64,000 bases of DNA from Micromonospora sp. WMMD1120 (GCF_029626235.1 NZ_JARUBO010000005.1:2326501-2390500), one strand, 5' to 3'; shown: positions 17,141 through 28,439, numbered from the stretch's first letter. The notes: a model not told the origin generated them from the letters alone. Program-made: numbers and translations.

Positions 17141-18063
17141 GCACCGAGGCGTTGCAGCGCAACAAGACCTACTTCGAGCAGATCGTCTCGGGCACGCCCG
17201 ACCCGTTCAAGCCGCTGTCCAACGCGGTGCTCTGGCCGTTCGAGCAGTTGCTCGAGCTGGTCGCGGGCGAGCCCGACGACCTGATGAAGGCCGCTCAGCT
17301 CTGCCTGACCACCGGCGAGGCGGTCCGGCAGATCGCCGGAGAGCAGACCCAGCACCGGGCCCGGCTCCGGGGCGCCTGGTCGGGCGACGCGGCCGAGAGC
17401 TTCCACGCCTCGATGGAGTCGGTCGAGGAGGCGATCGAGGAGTTGGCTCGTGGGCTGGACGGCACCAAGGAGGTGCTCGTCGACGCCGCCAACGCGGCTG
17501 TCGACGCGTTCAACCTGCTGGTCGAGTTGATTCTCGAATTCCTGCTCTGGTTCCTCACCGAGGTCATCATCGCGGCGGTGGCAGCGGCGCTCAGTGCCGG
17601 CATCTCGCTCGCCGCCACTGTCGTCCGGGTGCTGGCGAGGCTCGCCACCACCGTCGGGCGGATGGTGAAGATCGTCGCTCGGTTCGCCGAGATCCTGACC
17701 AAGCTGGCCACCAAGATGCAGAAGGTCGCCGAGTTGCTGATGAAGTACCGGCGGGCGGTCCTGGAGATCCGCAAGGCCAAGAAGGCGTACCGGGCGTGGA
17801 ACAAGTCCGGCTGGACAGCCGAGGCCAGGGCATTCCAGATCGAGAAGTTCAAGACGCTCTTCCCGGGCAAGTTCCTGATCAACCAGGCGTCCCCGGTGAA
17901 CATCCCCGGCCTCGGCGGAGCCCTGTTGGACACCGGCGTCGGGCTGGACGACGTCTCCGACGGCACCAAGGACCGCAACTACCTCGTGGACGGCACGTAC
18001 CGCGAAGACCTGGGCCCCTACACCGAGGGCGTGCAAAATGTCTTCGACTCCGTCCTGAACTGA
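17137..18063 (+). CDS. WXG100-domain protein with a membrane/helical C-terminal region
   Basis: 308 residues. Residues about 60-125 carry a helix-WSG-helix unit (RGAWSGDAAESFHASM), as in type VII secretion targets. Next come two strongly hydrophobic helices (about 128-175), then a Lys/Arg-rich helical stretch and a C-terminus with Gly-rich turns. It may be a secreted or membrane-inserted effector-like protein; no known toxin motif is recognised. No EccC ATPase or other secretion machinery is in this window. Confidence 0.72.
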   Translation: MSTEALQRNKTYFEQIVSGTPDPFKPLSNAVLWPFEQLLELVAGEPDDLMKAAQLCLTTGEAVRQIAGEQTQHRARLRGAWSGDAAESFHASMESVEEAIEELARGLDGTKEVLVDAANAAVDAFNLLVELILEFLLWFLTEVIIAAVAAALSAGISLAATVVRVLARLATTVGRMVKIVARFAEILTKLATKMQKVAELLMKYRRAVLEIRKAKKAYRAWNKSGWTAEARAFQIEKFKTLFPGKFLINQASPVNIPGLGGALLDTGVGLDDVSDGTKDRNYLVDGTYREDLGPYTEGVQNVFDSVLN

Positions 18064-18074
18064 TAGGGGCCGAC

Positions 18075-18476
18075 ATGACCTTTCCCGGTCTGGACCGCAT
18101 CGAGGCGCTGGCCCGCAACCTGGACAGCTGGCAACGCGACCTGGCCGGCAGGATGGCCGAGCTGGAGCAGAGCAGCGCCGAGGGCACCAGCGATTCCGGC
18201 CTGGTCCGGGTCACCGCCGCGGCGGACGGCACGATCGTCTCGACCGACGTCAACGCCCGCGCGATGCGCCTCGACTCGTACACGCTCGCCGAGGAGTTCA
18301 CCACGGCGGCCAAGCGGGCCCAGGAGGCGGCCGCCGCCCGGGTGCGCGAGATGGTGGGCGAGGTGATGGCGGACGCGCCGGGCGGCAGCAGTCCGACCGG
18401 CGACAGTGGCACGTCCCACGGTCGTGGCGCGGCAGGTGGCGACCAGGTGCCCGACGACCGCCCGGATTGGTACTGA
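18075..18476 (+). CDS. YbaB/EbfC-family nucleoid-associated protein
   Basis: 133 residues. The segment GLVRVTAAADGTIVSTDVN followed by helices (LAEEFTTAAKRAQEAAAARV) is the YbaB core, flanked by an N-terminal helix and a disordered Gly/Ser/Asp tail. YbaB proteins bind DNA as dimers. In actinobacteria such divergent paralogues commonly accompany WXG100 genes, where a DNA role is unproven. It lies 11 bp after the preceding gene. Confidence 0.8.
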   Translation: MTFPGLDRIEALARNLDSWQRDLAGRMAELEQSSAEGTSDSGLVRVTAAADGTIVSTDVNARAMRLDSYTLAEEFTTAAKRAQEAAAARVREMVGEVMADAPGGSSPTGDSGTSHGRGAAGGDQVPDDRPDWY

Positions 18477-18480
18477 GCGG

Positions 18481-19089
18481 ATGACCGACGTGCGCTACCG
18501 GGAGCGGCTCAACCAACTCGTCGAGCCGGGCGAACGCGTGCTCGCCATCGCGAAGACCGAGATCGCCCAGGGCGCCCTGCCGGCCGATCCTCCGGCCACC
18601 GCCGGCTCGGAGTCGTCCGGCGAGCGCGGGGGCGTCGTCTCCGGGGTGCTGCTCAACCTGATCTCGCCACTGGTCTCCTTCGCGGCGGGGGACCGGCTCG
18701 TCGACCGGATCACCCACGGGATCGCCGGGCGGGGCGCGCCGGGCTCGGCGGCGTCCACCCTGCAACACTCGCGACGTCCGGTGCCCCCGGCGACCAGCAT
18801 CGAGGACACCATCCTCGCCGTCACCGACCGGCGATTGCTGGTCTGCGCCTCCGGCCCGGTGAAGCTCTGGTCGAGCCAGGCCGACGACGAGCGGGCGGCG
18901 GCGCAGACCCGGGTGGTCTGGTCGACGCCCCGCTCCGCCGTGGCCAACGCCCGGGTGGGCTGGCACCGGCTCAACCCCAAGCGGCTCCGGATCGACTTCA
19001 CCGACGACTCCTGGTTGGCGTTCACCGTGCCGATCGCCGAGTCCGGCAAGCCGCTGCGCGAGATCGCCAACGCCCTCACCGGCCGCTAG
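18481..19089 (+). CDS. Conserved protein of unknown function (PH-like core)
   Basis: 202 residues, 4 bp after the YbaB-like gene and probably co-transcribed. The C-terminal half (about 110-200) reads as alternating strands with ILAVTDRRLLV and RLRIDFTDDSWLAFTVP, resembling bacterial PH/YokE-like domains that often start EDTILAVTDRRL. The N-terminal part is helical and has a hydrophobic stretch near 55-70. Function unknown; its position suggests it belongs to the WXG100-like cluster. Confidence 0.7.
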   Translation: MTDVRYRERLNQLVEPGERVLAIAKTEIAQGALPADPPATAGSESSGERGGVVSGVLLNLISPLVSFAAGDRLVDRITHGIAGRGAPGSAASTLQHSRRPVPPATSIEDTILAVTDRRLLVCASGPVKLWSSQADDERAAAQTRVVWSTPRSAVANARVGWHRLNPKRLRIDFTDDSWLAFTVPIAESGKPLREIANALTGR

Positions 19090-19110
19090 GCCGAGCCCGC
19101 CTTGTTCCGG

Positions 19111-19185
19111 CCCGGCCGTCGGCGGCCCGGCTCTCGGCGGCCCGGCTTCCGATGGCCCGGCTCTTGGCGGTTCAGCTCTCGGCGG
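19111..19185. repeat. Five 15-bp tandem repeats at the helD 3' end
   Basis: Units of the type CCCGGCTCTCGGCGG run from 19111 in steps of 15 bp (19111, 19126, 19141, 19156, 19171). The last, most diverged unit covers the stop codon of the minus-strand helicase gene (19172-19174). The array fills the gap between two convergent genes. Confidence 0.85.
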
Positions 19186-21412
19186 TCGCGGCGACGGCCA
19201 GCGCCGGGTCGGCCAGCAGCGGCGCGGGCAGCGGCTCGTGGTGCAGCACAGTCAGCCGGGACACCGCCCGCGTGAGCACCACGTACAACCGATGCAGCCC
19301 GCGCGGCTCGGCCGCGACGATCGCGGCCGGCTCGACCACCACCACGTGGTCGTACTCAAGGCCCTTGACCAGCGTCGCGGGCACCACGGTGACCCGCTCC
19401 GCGGCCGCCACGTCGTCGGCGGTCGCGGTCGCCACACCGGCCTCGGCCAGCGCCGCGCGCAGCCCGTCGACAGCCTCGTCCGCGGCGATCACACCGACCG
19501 AGCCGTCGTGCGCGAGCGCCGCGCGCACCTCGGCCACCGTCGCCCCGGTCAGATCGGTCACCGTACGGATGTCGAGCCCGCCGTCGTGGCGCAGCGACTC
19601 GGCCGGCGGTACGTCCACAGCGAGCGCCGGCAGCAGCAGGTTCGCGAAGGCGACAACTGCGGCGGGTACCCGGAAACCGATGGTCAACGGCACCACCACG
19701 GCGTCCGGCTTGCCCAGGTGGGCAAGGGATTCCCGCCAGTCCGTCGCCGCCCACGGCGCGGTGCCCTGGGCGAGGTCACCGAGGAGGGTGACCGAGCCGT
19801 GCTCGCTGCGCCGGGCGATGGCCCGGCACTGCATCGGGGAGAGGTCCTGCGCCTCGTCCACCACCACGTGCCCGAACCCGGAGGGCCGTTCCAGCAGCCC
19901 GCTCGCCTCGTCGATCAGCAGCGCGTCGGCGGCGGTCCAGCGGGTCGTCCTCGGCGTGCGGGCCGGCTTGGCCCGGGTGAGCAACGCCTGCTCGGCGTCG
20001 CTGAGGAGCCCGTCCGCGGCGGCGGCGAGTCGGGCCGGGTCGGAGAGCAGGCCGTGTACCAGCCCTTCCGGGGTGAGCGCCGGCCAGACCGCGTCCAGGA
20101 GGTCGAGCACCGGTCGGCAGCGGCTCATCCGACGCAACCAGGCGTCGCTCGGCGACTCCGCGCGTCGCGCCTCCGCCTGTCGCTGCAACAGGCTGACCAC
20201 CCGGGCCCGGACCCGCTCCCGCCCGGTGCTGTACGGAAGCCCTTCCCGCCGGGTCTCCTCGACGATCCGGTGCAGCGGCTCCAACCCGATCCGCCACCGG
20301 AACGAGCCGTCCGACACGGTGATCGGCTCGCTCGGCGTTCCGATCTGTGCCTGCACCGCGCGCCGGAGGACATCCGCCATCCGTACGTCGTGTTTGAGCG
20401 CCGTGACCGCCGGCGCCTCGATCGCCCGGACCTCCACCCGGGAGATCAACTCTTCCACTGTGGCCTGTTCGACCTCGACCTCACCGAGGGCTGGCAGCAC
20501 CGCCGCGATGTACGACAGGAACGCCCGGTTCGGCCCCACGATCAGCACGCCCGCCCGCCGCAACCGCTCCCGGTGCAGGTAGAGCAGGTACGCGGCCCGG
20601 TGCAGACCCACCGCCGTCTTACCGGTGCCGGGAGCGCCCTGCACGCAGATCGAGTCGGCGAGGTCGGCGCGAACCAGTTCGTCCTGCTCCGGCTGGATCG
20701 TGGCGACGATGTCCCGCATCGGCCCGACGCGCGGCCGCTCGATCTCGGCGGTGAGGATCCGGCTGGTCGTGCCGAGTTCCTCGCCCCGGTCCAGCCGCTC
20801 GTCCTCGAAGCTGGTCAGCACACCGTTGCTGAACCCGAACCGTCGCCGGACCGCCACCCCCTGCGGATCACGTGCACTGGCCCGGTAGAACGACCGCGAG
20901 ACCGGCGCCCGCCAGTCCAGCACCAACGGCTCGCCACGCTCGTCGGTGACGTGCCGCCGCCCCACGTGGTAGCGCCGACCGTCATGATCGCCGCCGGCTC
21001 CGGTCCCGTCGTCGGCGCGCCTGCTCCGGCTGTCGTCGCTGCGTGTGCTGTCGCTGGTGGTGTCGCGGCCCATTGAGGTGTCGCTGGTGGTGGCGCTGCC
21101 GGTTGTGGTGTCGTTCTTCGTGGGTTCGGTGTCGGCGGTGCCGCCGAAGTCGAGGCGGCCGAAGAAGAGCGGCGTGGTCGGGTCATCCGCCAGCTCGGCG
21201 ACCCGCCGGGCCAGGGTGCGGCCGAGCGTCTCCGCCGCGTACGCGTCGCCCGCCACCTGATCGCCGGTGGCGAAGAGCGACTCGGCCCGCTCGCGCATCC
21301 GGGCCAGCGCCGCCCGCGAGGTGGCGAGGTGTGCGCGTTCGGCCGCCAGGTCCGCGTCGAGGCTGGTGTCCGGGGGAGTGTCGGGGTGCGGATCGAGATC
21401 AGGTGCGGGCAT
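19172..21412 (-). CDS. helD: HelD-like UvrD/Rep-family ATPase
   Basis: 746 residues. An N-terminal coiled-coil (about 20-75) precedes a superfamily 1 helicase core: Walker A GAPGTGKTAV (about 258-267), DEAQDLSPMQ (about 515), TIGFRVP and a C-terminal VLTRAVSRL motif. This pattern is that of HelD, which removes stalled RNA polymerase from DNA and, in some actinobacteria, protects it from rifampicin. A Thr/Ser/Asp-rich insert (about 95-145) separates coiled coil and core. A weak SD (GGGA) precedes ATG 21412. Confidence 0.88.
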   Translation of the reverse strand: MPAPDLDPHPDTPPDTSLDADLAAERAHLATSRAALARMRERAESLFATGDQVAGDAYAAETLGRTLARRVAELADDPTTPLFFGRLDFGGTADTEPTKNDTTTGSATTSDTSMGRDTTSDSTRSDDSRSRRADDGTGAGGDHDGRRYHVGRRHVTDERGEPLVLDWRAPVSRSFYRASARDPQGVAVRRRFGFSNGVLTSFEDERLDRGEELGTTSRILTAEIERPRVGPMRDIVATIQPEQDELVRADLADSICVQGAPGTGKTAVGLHRAAYLLYLHRERLRRAGVLIVGPNRAFLSYIAAVLPALGEVEVEQATVEELISRVEVRAIEAPAVTALKHDVRMADVLRRAVQAQIGTPSEPITVSDGSFRWRIGLEPLHRIVEETRREGLPYSTGRERVRARVVSLLQRQAEARRAESPSDAWLRRMSRCRPVLDLLDAVWPALTPEGLVHGLLSDPARLAAAADGLLSDAEQALLTRAKPARTPRTTRWTAADALLIDEASGLLERPSGFGHVVVDEAQDLSPMQCRAIARRSEHGSVTLLGDLAQGTAPWAATDWRESLAHLGKPDAVVVPLTIGFRVPAAVVAFANLLLPALAVDVPPAESLRHDGGLDIRTVTDLTGATVAEVRAALAHDGSVGVIAADEAVDGLRAALAEAGVATATADDVAAAERVTVVPATLVKGLEYDHVVVVEPAAIVAAEPRGLHRLYVVLTRAVSRLTVLHHEPLPAPLLADPALAVAATAES

Positions 21413-21622
21413 GCTGACGTCCCATCGTTCACATCTGCTGCGCGCTCGCGTGTCCGGGGGCGGATGGCCGGCCGTCCGGCGCGGTGACGTCCGTTCCGGT
21501 GCAGCTCACCTCGGCCGTCAAGCGGCCTGCAACCCTACGCCCTCCCGTCAATCGCTTCCACCGAATTACCGGCCGGCCCGCCCCCCACCACCCCGGCGTG
21601 TCGCACGGCGCCGCCTACCCAG
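21413..21622. other. helD upstream region, nothing further recognised
   Basis: Together with the palindromic repeat at 21623-21685 this fills the 348-bp gap between divergent helD and the ArsR-type gene. No clear promoter hexamers or RNA gene were seen. Confidence 0.5.
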
Positions 21623-21685
21623 CGTTGATCATGGAGTTAGGGTCGCGACACGCCGGTCGGACTGGCAATAACTTCATGATCAACG
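21623..21685. repeat. Palindromic interspersed repeat, copy 2
   Basis: Arms 21623-21639 and 21669-21685 pair at 16 of 17 positions. The arm sequence TTGATCATGRAGTTA and centre CGACACGCCG match copy 1 at 6301-6369, in opposite orientation. It is intergenic, 76 bp before the ArsR-type gene. Confidence 0.82.
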
Positions 21686-21760
21686 GGTCCGGCGTGTGCC
21701 GGGCCGGGCTGGGCCGGCGGGGTGATGGCGGGTTCGGAGAGCTGCCGGGATCATGGGCTC

Positions 21761-22345
21761 ATGACCGAGGCACGTCCCGATTCCCACCGGATGGCGATCA
21801 GTGACCCGCAGGTGATGCGGGCGCTGGCTCATCCCGCCCGGATCGCGATCATGGAATACCTGAACGCCCGTGCGGAGGGCGGCACCGCCACCGAGTGCGC
21901 GGAGGTCGTCGGGTTGTCGCCCAGCGCGACCAGTTACCACCTTCGGGCGTTGGCGAAGTTCGGCCTGGTGGAGCAGGCGCCGAGTCGGGGCGACGCGCGT
22001 GAGCGGGTGTGGCGCGTGCCGAGCGCGAGTTGGTTCGTCGACGCGGGGCGGGACGCCGGACCCGCGGCGCGTGCTGCCGAGCAGGCGTTGATGGAGGCGC
22101 ACGCGGTCCGGGCCATGGAACGGATTCGGGACTGGTCGCGTCGCGCCGGGGACGAGCCTGCCGAGTGGTACGACAAGACGCTGTTCAGCGACTCCCTGCT
22201 GCTCCTCACCGCCGACGAGTTGGCGGAGCTGAACGAGGCCATCGTCGCTCTGCTCCGTCAGTACCACCCGCGCCGGCGCCAGGCTGATCCGCCACCGGGT
22301 GCCCGAACGGTGGCGGTGCAGTACCTGGCGGTGCCGCTGGCCTGA
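21761..22345 (+). CDS. ArsR-type winged-helix regulator
   Basis: 194 residues. The DNA-binding domain spans about 10-95: helices from MRALAHPARIAIMEYL, recognition region LSPSATSYHLRALAKFGLVE and wing GDARERVWRV. The C-terminal half is helical and may bind a ligand. ATG 21761 is preferred for position, but GTG 21722/ATG 21725 are in frame. The MFS gene begins 42 bp downstream, and an inverted repeat over its start is a probable target, so it likely controls that exporter. Confidence 0.85.
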   Translation: MTEARPDSHRMAISDPQVMRALAHPARIAIMEYLNARAEGGTATECAEVVGLSPSATSYHLRALAKFGLVEQAPSRGDARERVWRVPSASWFVDAGRDAGPAARAAEQALMEAHAVRAMERIRDWSRRAGDEPAEWYDKTLFSDSLLLLTADELAELNEAIVALLRQYHPRRRQADPPPGARTVAVQYLAVPLA

Positions 22346-22361
22346 CCGGGGTTGCGTAGAC

Positions 22362-22387
22362 CAGTTGTGAAGGATTATTTTCGAAGT

Positions 22388-22403
<16 letters not shown>
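22362..22403. promoter_or_regulatory. 13-bp perfect inverted repeat spanning the MFS start codon
   Basis: CAGTTGTGAAGGA (22362-22374) and TCCTTCACAACTG (22391-22403) are exact complements around a 16-nt AT-rich loop that holds ATG 22388. As DNA it would be an operator; as RNA it would fold a stem whose loop carries the start codon. It lies directly after the ArsR-type regulator gene. Confidence 0.6.
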
Positions 22404-24681
<2,278 letters not shown>

Positions 24682-24702
24682 CACCCGCCGCTACCTGCGT
24701 CC

Positions 24703-24727
24703 TCGCGCGGCCCTGACGGCCGCGCGA
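24703..24727 (+). terminator. Hairpin after mqnA
   Basis: A perfect 10-bp stem, TCGCGCGGCC with GGCCGCGCGA, and 5-nt loop, 21 nt after the mqnA stop. No U-tract. Confidence 0.65.
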
Positions 24728-24786
24728 CGGCGCGAGTCAGGCGCCGCGCGACGGCGCGACTCGGCTCGCGACGGCGCGAGTCAGGC
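24724..24786. repeat. Three direct repeats reaching into a stop codon
   Basis: GCGACGGCGCGAGTCAGGC occurs at 24724-24742 and 24768-24786, with a diverged copy at 24748-24765. The last copy contains the stop codon (24781-24783) of the convergent minus-strand gene. Confidence 0.75.
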
Positions 24787-25725
24787 ACCGGGACGGAGCA
24801 GCGCCTCGGTGATCTTCTCGCAGTTCTGCATGCCGTAGTCGTAGCCCATGCCGATCGGGTACTTGACCATGACGCCCATCGTCCAGGTGTCGCCGATGGC
24901 CAGGCAGTTGATGTGCATCTCCTGCTCCCTGGTCCGGTCGATCCACCCGTTCTTGATGGCGATCTGCTTCCGTTCGGCGGCCGGGAACGCCTTGCGGATG
25001 CCGAAGTCACCCGCGCCCCGCACCAGCTTCATCTCGTTGAGCAGCCACTTGGTCCATTCCGGCCCGGCGGCGGTGCCGGTGGCGATGCAGTTGCCCATGC
25101 GGGCGGTGTCCCGGGGGGAGAGCGCCGTGCGGGACCAGCCCTTGTCCGGGGCGACGCTGCTGTCGGTCAGCTCACACATGGAGATCAGCCGCTTGATCGA
25201 GGCGTCCCGGCCGACCAGGTTGTAGAACTGCTCGGCCCGGGTGTTGTCGCTGTCCCGGATGATCCGGGTCGCGTCGGCGAGCTTCGCGTCGCTCGGCGTC
25301 TCACCGGCGTCGGCCGCGCGGCGCAGGTAGTCGGCCACGATCCAGGCTTTGATCATCGAGGCGGTCGTGCTGGTCTCGCCCATGTTCCTGGAGCCGATGA
25401 TCTTGCCGGTGCGGCGGTCCAGGACGCTCCACGAATACCAGCCCTCGATGTCGAGATCGAGGTTCTTCGCCACGAACGGCAGCGGCTCCAGCGACGGGCT
25501 GGGTGACGGCGCCGACGGCTGGCGGGCGCTGCGGTCGGTGGGCGAGCCGGTGGACCGGTTGTCCGCGCTGGAGTCCGCTTCGCCCCACTTGGCCGCGGCG
25601 GCCGACTCGAAGGGGGAGCCGGGCAGCAGCCGCAACGACACCAGCACCAGCCCGATCAGGATGACCGCGATGGCGATCAGGCGTAGCGGGGAAGCCTCGC
25701 CGTTGCCCCGGCGATCGCCCGCCAT
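24781..25725 (-). CDS. Membrane-anchored serine hydrolase, class A beta-lactamase fold (paralogue 2)
   Basis: 314 residues. An N-terminal membrane helix (about 14-34) with a short cytoplasmic head, then a disordered Ser/Pro linker, then a penicillin-recognising fold: Ser123-x-x-Lys126 (SMIK), SDN 159-161 and KNG 258-260 in place of KTG. This triad is that of class A beta-lactamase/PBP-like enzymes, but the substrate is unknown and resistance should not be assumed. Its start overlaps the stop of the paralogue upstream (TGATG), so the two are co-expressed. Confidence 0.82.
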   Translation of the reverse strand: MAGDRRGNGEASPLRLIAIAVILIGLVLVSLRLLPGSPFESAAAAKWGEADSSADNRSTGSPTDRSARQPSAPSPSPSLEPLPFVAKNLDLDIEGWYSWSVLDRRTGKIIGSRNMGETSTTASMIKAWIVADYLRRAADAGETPSDAKLADATRIIRDSDNTRAEQFYNLVGRDASIKRLISMCELTDSSVAPDKGWSRTALSPRDTARMGNCIATGTAAGPEWTKWLLNEMKLVRGAGDFGIRKAFPAAERKQIAIKNGWIDRTREQEMHINCLAIGDTWTMGVMVKYPIGMGYDYGMQNCEKITEALLRPGA

Positions 25726-26711
25726 CAGAGCTTTCCGACCGGTTGCTGCGGAACCTTGAGCGCGGCGCCCGGCTGCGGGGTGACCAGCTGACTGGCCACG
25801 CTGGCGCAGACCTTCGCGCCGTAGTTCAGCCCGAGCTTCTGCGGGTAACGCAGCATCACCGCGAGACTCCATTTGCCGTTGACGGCGAGGCAGTTGACGT
25901 GCCAGTTGCCGTCGTAGTTGATCGGGGTCCAACCGTTCTTGATGCTCACCGGACCCTGCGCGGTGATCGACTTGGGCAGGCCGTCGATGATCCCCCAACG
26001 ACCACCGCCCGAGCTGGGTCTCTGGTCCTTGGCGGCGGTGCTGCCGCGGACCTTGCTCATCTGGTCGAGCACCCACTTGGTCCACTTCGGGCCGGCGGCC
26101 TTGCCGTCGGCGATGCAGTCGCCGAGCCGAGCCGCGTCGCGGGGGGACATCCGGGTGAAGCTCCAGTAGCCGGTGTACGGCTTGATGTTGCCGCGCTTGG
26201 TGTCGGTCAGCCCGCAGATCTTGATCGCCCGCTGGATCACCGGGTCGGGAACGCTGCTCGTCGAGGGTTTGTACGACCCGCCCGCGGCGGCGTGGACCTT
26301 GTTGGCCGCACCGTCGTTGCTGTCGATGATCGCGAGGCTCGCGGCCTGCTTCAACGTCGGGGGCGGCTCCCTGTCACCGAGCTGCCGCAGGTAGTCCGAG
26401 ACGATCCACGCCTTGATCATCGACTCGGTGGAGCTGGTGGCGGTCATGTTCGGCGAGCCGGAGACCTTTCCGGTCTGCCGGTCCAGCAGGGCCCACGACA
26501 AGAACTCACCCTGGTAGTTCACCGACACCGGACCGGCCGCCAGCGTCGGCGGCGGCGGTGGGGTCGGTGCCGGCGCGGCGACGGTCGAGCCGCCTCCGCT
26601 GCCTCCGCTGCCGTCGCCGGCGGAGAGCCGGGCGTACGCGGCGGGGACCAGCAGCACGCCGCCGAGCACGACCGCCGCGACGGCGAGCACCATGATCACG
26701 CGGGATCGCAT
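25725..26711 (-). CDS. Secreted or anchored serine hydrolase, class A beta-lactamase fold (paralogue 1)
   Basis: 328 residues from ATG 26711. The N-terminal hydrophobic helix (about 6-27) is followed by a Gly/Ser then Pro linker, then the same catalytic set: Ser97-x-x-Lys100 (SMIK), SND 131-133 (variant order) and KNG 258-260. Four Cys in the domain are shared with the neighbour (for example ICGLTD, GDCIADG, HVNCLAV, GAKVCAS), suggesting conserved disulfides. The pair arose by tandem duplication. A wall-remodelling role is an inference. Confidence 0.82.
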   Translation of the reverse strand: MRSRVIMVLAVAAVVLGGVLLVPAAYARLSAGDGSGGSGGGSTVAAPAPTPPPPPTLAAGPVSVNYQGEFLSWALLDRQTGKVSGSPNMTATSSTESMIKAWIVSDYLRQLGDREPPPTLKQAASLAIIDSNDGAANKVHAAAGGSYKPSTSSVPDPVIQRAIKICGLTDTKRGNIKPYTGYWSFTRMSPRDAARLGDCIADGKAAGPKWTKWVLDQMSKVRGSTAAKDQRPSSGGGRWGIIDGLPKSITAQGPVSIKNGWTPINYDGNWHVNCLAVNGKWSLAVMLRYPQKLGLNYGAKVCASVASQLVTPQPGAALKVPQQPVGKL

Positions 26712-27081
26712 GAGTGGGTGAGCTCCAGGTGTCAGGGCCGGGGGGACCGGCTTGTTGTCCGGACGGATCGGCGGATCGCCGAGGCCGGGGGAGATGGCCT
26801 CTGTCGAGCGGCGATCGTCTGAAGCCGATCGGTGTGACGGCGGAAAGTCTACGTCCGCTTGCGCGACCCGCCAGCGTCCGACACTAGGCAACCTGGCATA
26901 AAGGCGCGATATGGGGTCGGTATGAGGTTATTGCAGCGATTCACGTTTGTTCAGTGGCCCACGTCACGGCCGTAGCACACCGTCGCGGTAGCGCAAAGCA
27001 CACATTCAAGTACGGATGGCATCCTCGGATTCTTGTTACACCCCCTGGTGCGGCGAGGCGCAAGCTGTAACACTTAGCCTC
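26712..27081. other. Divergent intergenic region before paaA
   Basis: This 370-bp gap separates the serine-hydrolase pair from paaA and is less GC-rich than its flanks. I see an inverted pair GTTACA (27036-27041) and TGTAAC (27067-27072) 25 nt apart just before paaA, a possible regulator site, and a TAACAC -10 candidate at 27068-27073. No RNA gene is recognised. Confidence 0.4.
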
Positions 27082-28158
27082 ATGTATGGCAACGACTTCT
27101 CCGCCCCCGACGGCGGTCCGGACGAGGCACCCGGCGGCCTGCTGGGCGAGGTCGAGGCCGCCGAGGCCGAGCTGCGGGCGGCGGCGGCGCGCGGACGGCG
27201 GGGTGGCCCCGCGCCGGACGAGGACCTGGCGGCGTACTTCGCCGAGGTGATCGACGCCGAGCAGAAGATCGAGCCACGGGACTGGATGCCCGAGGCGTAC
27301 CGCCGGACGCTGATCCGGCAGATCGCCCAGCACGCCCACTCCGAGATCATCGGCATGCAGCCGGAGGGCAACTGGATCAGTCGGGCGCCCTCGCTCAAGC
27401 GCAAGGCGATCCTGCTGGCCAAGGTGCAGGACGAGGCGGGCCACGGCCTCTACCTCTACGCCGCCGCCGAGACCCTCGGCATCAGCCGCGACGAGCTGGT
27501 CGGGCTGCTGCTCGACGGCCGGCAGAAGTACAGCTCGATCTTCAACTACCCCACCCTCAGCTGGGCCGACGTGGGCGCGATCGGCTGGCTGGTGGACGGC
27601 GCGGCGATCGTCAACCAGGTGCCGCTCTGCCGCTGCTCCTACGGCCCGTACGCCCGCGCGATGATCAGGGTCTGCAAGGAGGAGTCGTTCCACCAGCGGC
27701 AGGGCTACGAGATCCTGCACACCCTGGCGCACGGCACCGCCGAGCAGCGGGCGATGGCCCAGGACGCGGTGGACCGCTGGTGGTACCCGTCGCTGGCGAT
27801 GTTCGGCCCACCGGACGGCGACTCCACCCACTCGGCCCAGTCGATGGCGTGGAAGATCAAGCGCTTCTCCAACGACGACCTCCGGCAGCGCTTCGTCGAC
27901 ATGTGCGTGCAGCAGGCCGAGGTCCTCGGGCTGCGCATCCCCGACGACGACCTGCTGTGGAACGAGGAGCGGCAGGCGTACGACTACACCCAGCCGGACT
28001 ACGACGAGCTGCTGCGGGTGATCAAGGGCGACGGGCCGTGCAACCGCGAGCGGATGGCGCACCGCCGGGCCGCGCACACCGACGGCGCATGGGTACGCGA
28101 GGCCGCCGCGGCGTACGCCGCGAAGCGGGCGGAACAGAAGGAGACGGTAGCGGCATGA
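27082..28158 (+). CDS. paaA: Phenylacetyl-CoA epoxidase catalytic subunit PaaA
   Basis: 358 residues. PaaA is the di-iron subunit that epoxidises the ring of phenylacetyl-CoA with O2. Carboxylate/His ligands are visible in the ferritin-like core: [27 protein letters not shown] (ExxH) and [13 protein letters not shown] (ExxxH type). ATG 27082 has no SD, so translation may be leaderless. First gene of paaABCDE; PaaB begins in an ATGA overlap. The N-terminal 50 residues are a variable Gly/Ala extension. Confidence 0.95.
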   Translation: MYGNDFSAPDGGPDEAPGGLLGEVEAAEAELRAAAARGRRGGPAPDEDLAAYFAEVIDAEQKIEPRDWMPEAYRRTLIRQIAQHAHSEIIGMQPEGNWISRAPSLKRKAILLAKVQDEAGHGLYLYAAAETLGISRDELVGLLLDGRQKYSSIFNYPTLSWADVGAIGWLVDGAAIVNQVPLCRCSYGPYARAMIRVCKEESFHQRQGYEILHTLAHGTAEQRAMAQDAVDRWWYPSLAMFGPPDGDSTHSAQSMAWKIKRFSNDDLRQRFVDMCVQQAEVLGLRIPDDDLLWNEERQAYDYTQPDYDELLRVIKGDGPCNRERMAHRRAAHTDGAWVREAAAAYAAKRAEQKETVAA

Positions 28159-28439
28159 CCCAACACACCCCGCTCTGGGAGGTCTTCGTGCGGGCCCGGC
28201 GCGGGCTCTCGCACACCCACGTCGGCAGCCTGCACGCGCCCGACGCCGAGCTGGCGTTGCGCAACGCGCGGGACCTCTACACCCGACGGCAGGAGGGCGT
28301 GTCGATCTGGGTGGTGCCGGCCGCGGCGATCACCGCGTCCAGCCCGGACGAGAAGGACTCCTTCTTCGACCCGGCCGCCGACAAGGTCTACCGCCACCCC
28401 ACCTTCTACCAGGTGCCGGACGGGGTGGCCCACCTGTGA
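28155..28439 (+). CDS. paaB: Phenylacetyl-CoA epoxidase subunit PaaB
   Basis: 94 residues, usual size. PaaB bridges the PaaA/PaaC core. The conserved start [23 protein letters not shown] and IWVVPAAAI are seen. It overlaps paaA and paaC by 4 bp on each side. Confidence 0.94.
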   Translation: MTQHTPLWEVFVRARRGLSHTHVGSLHAPDAELALRNARDLYTRRQEGVSIWVVPAAAITASSPDEKDSFFDPAADKVYRHPTFYQVPDGVAHL

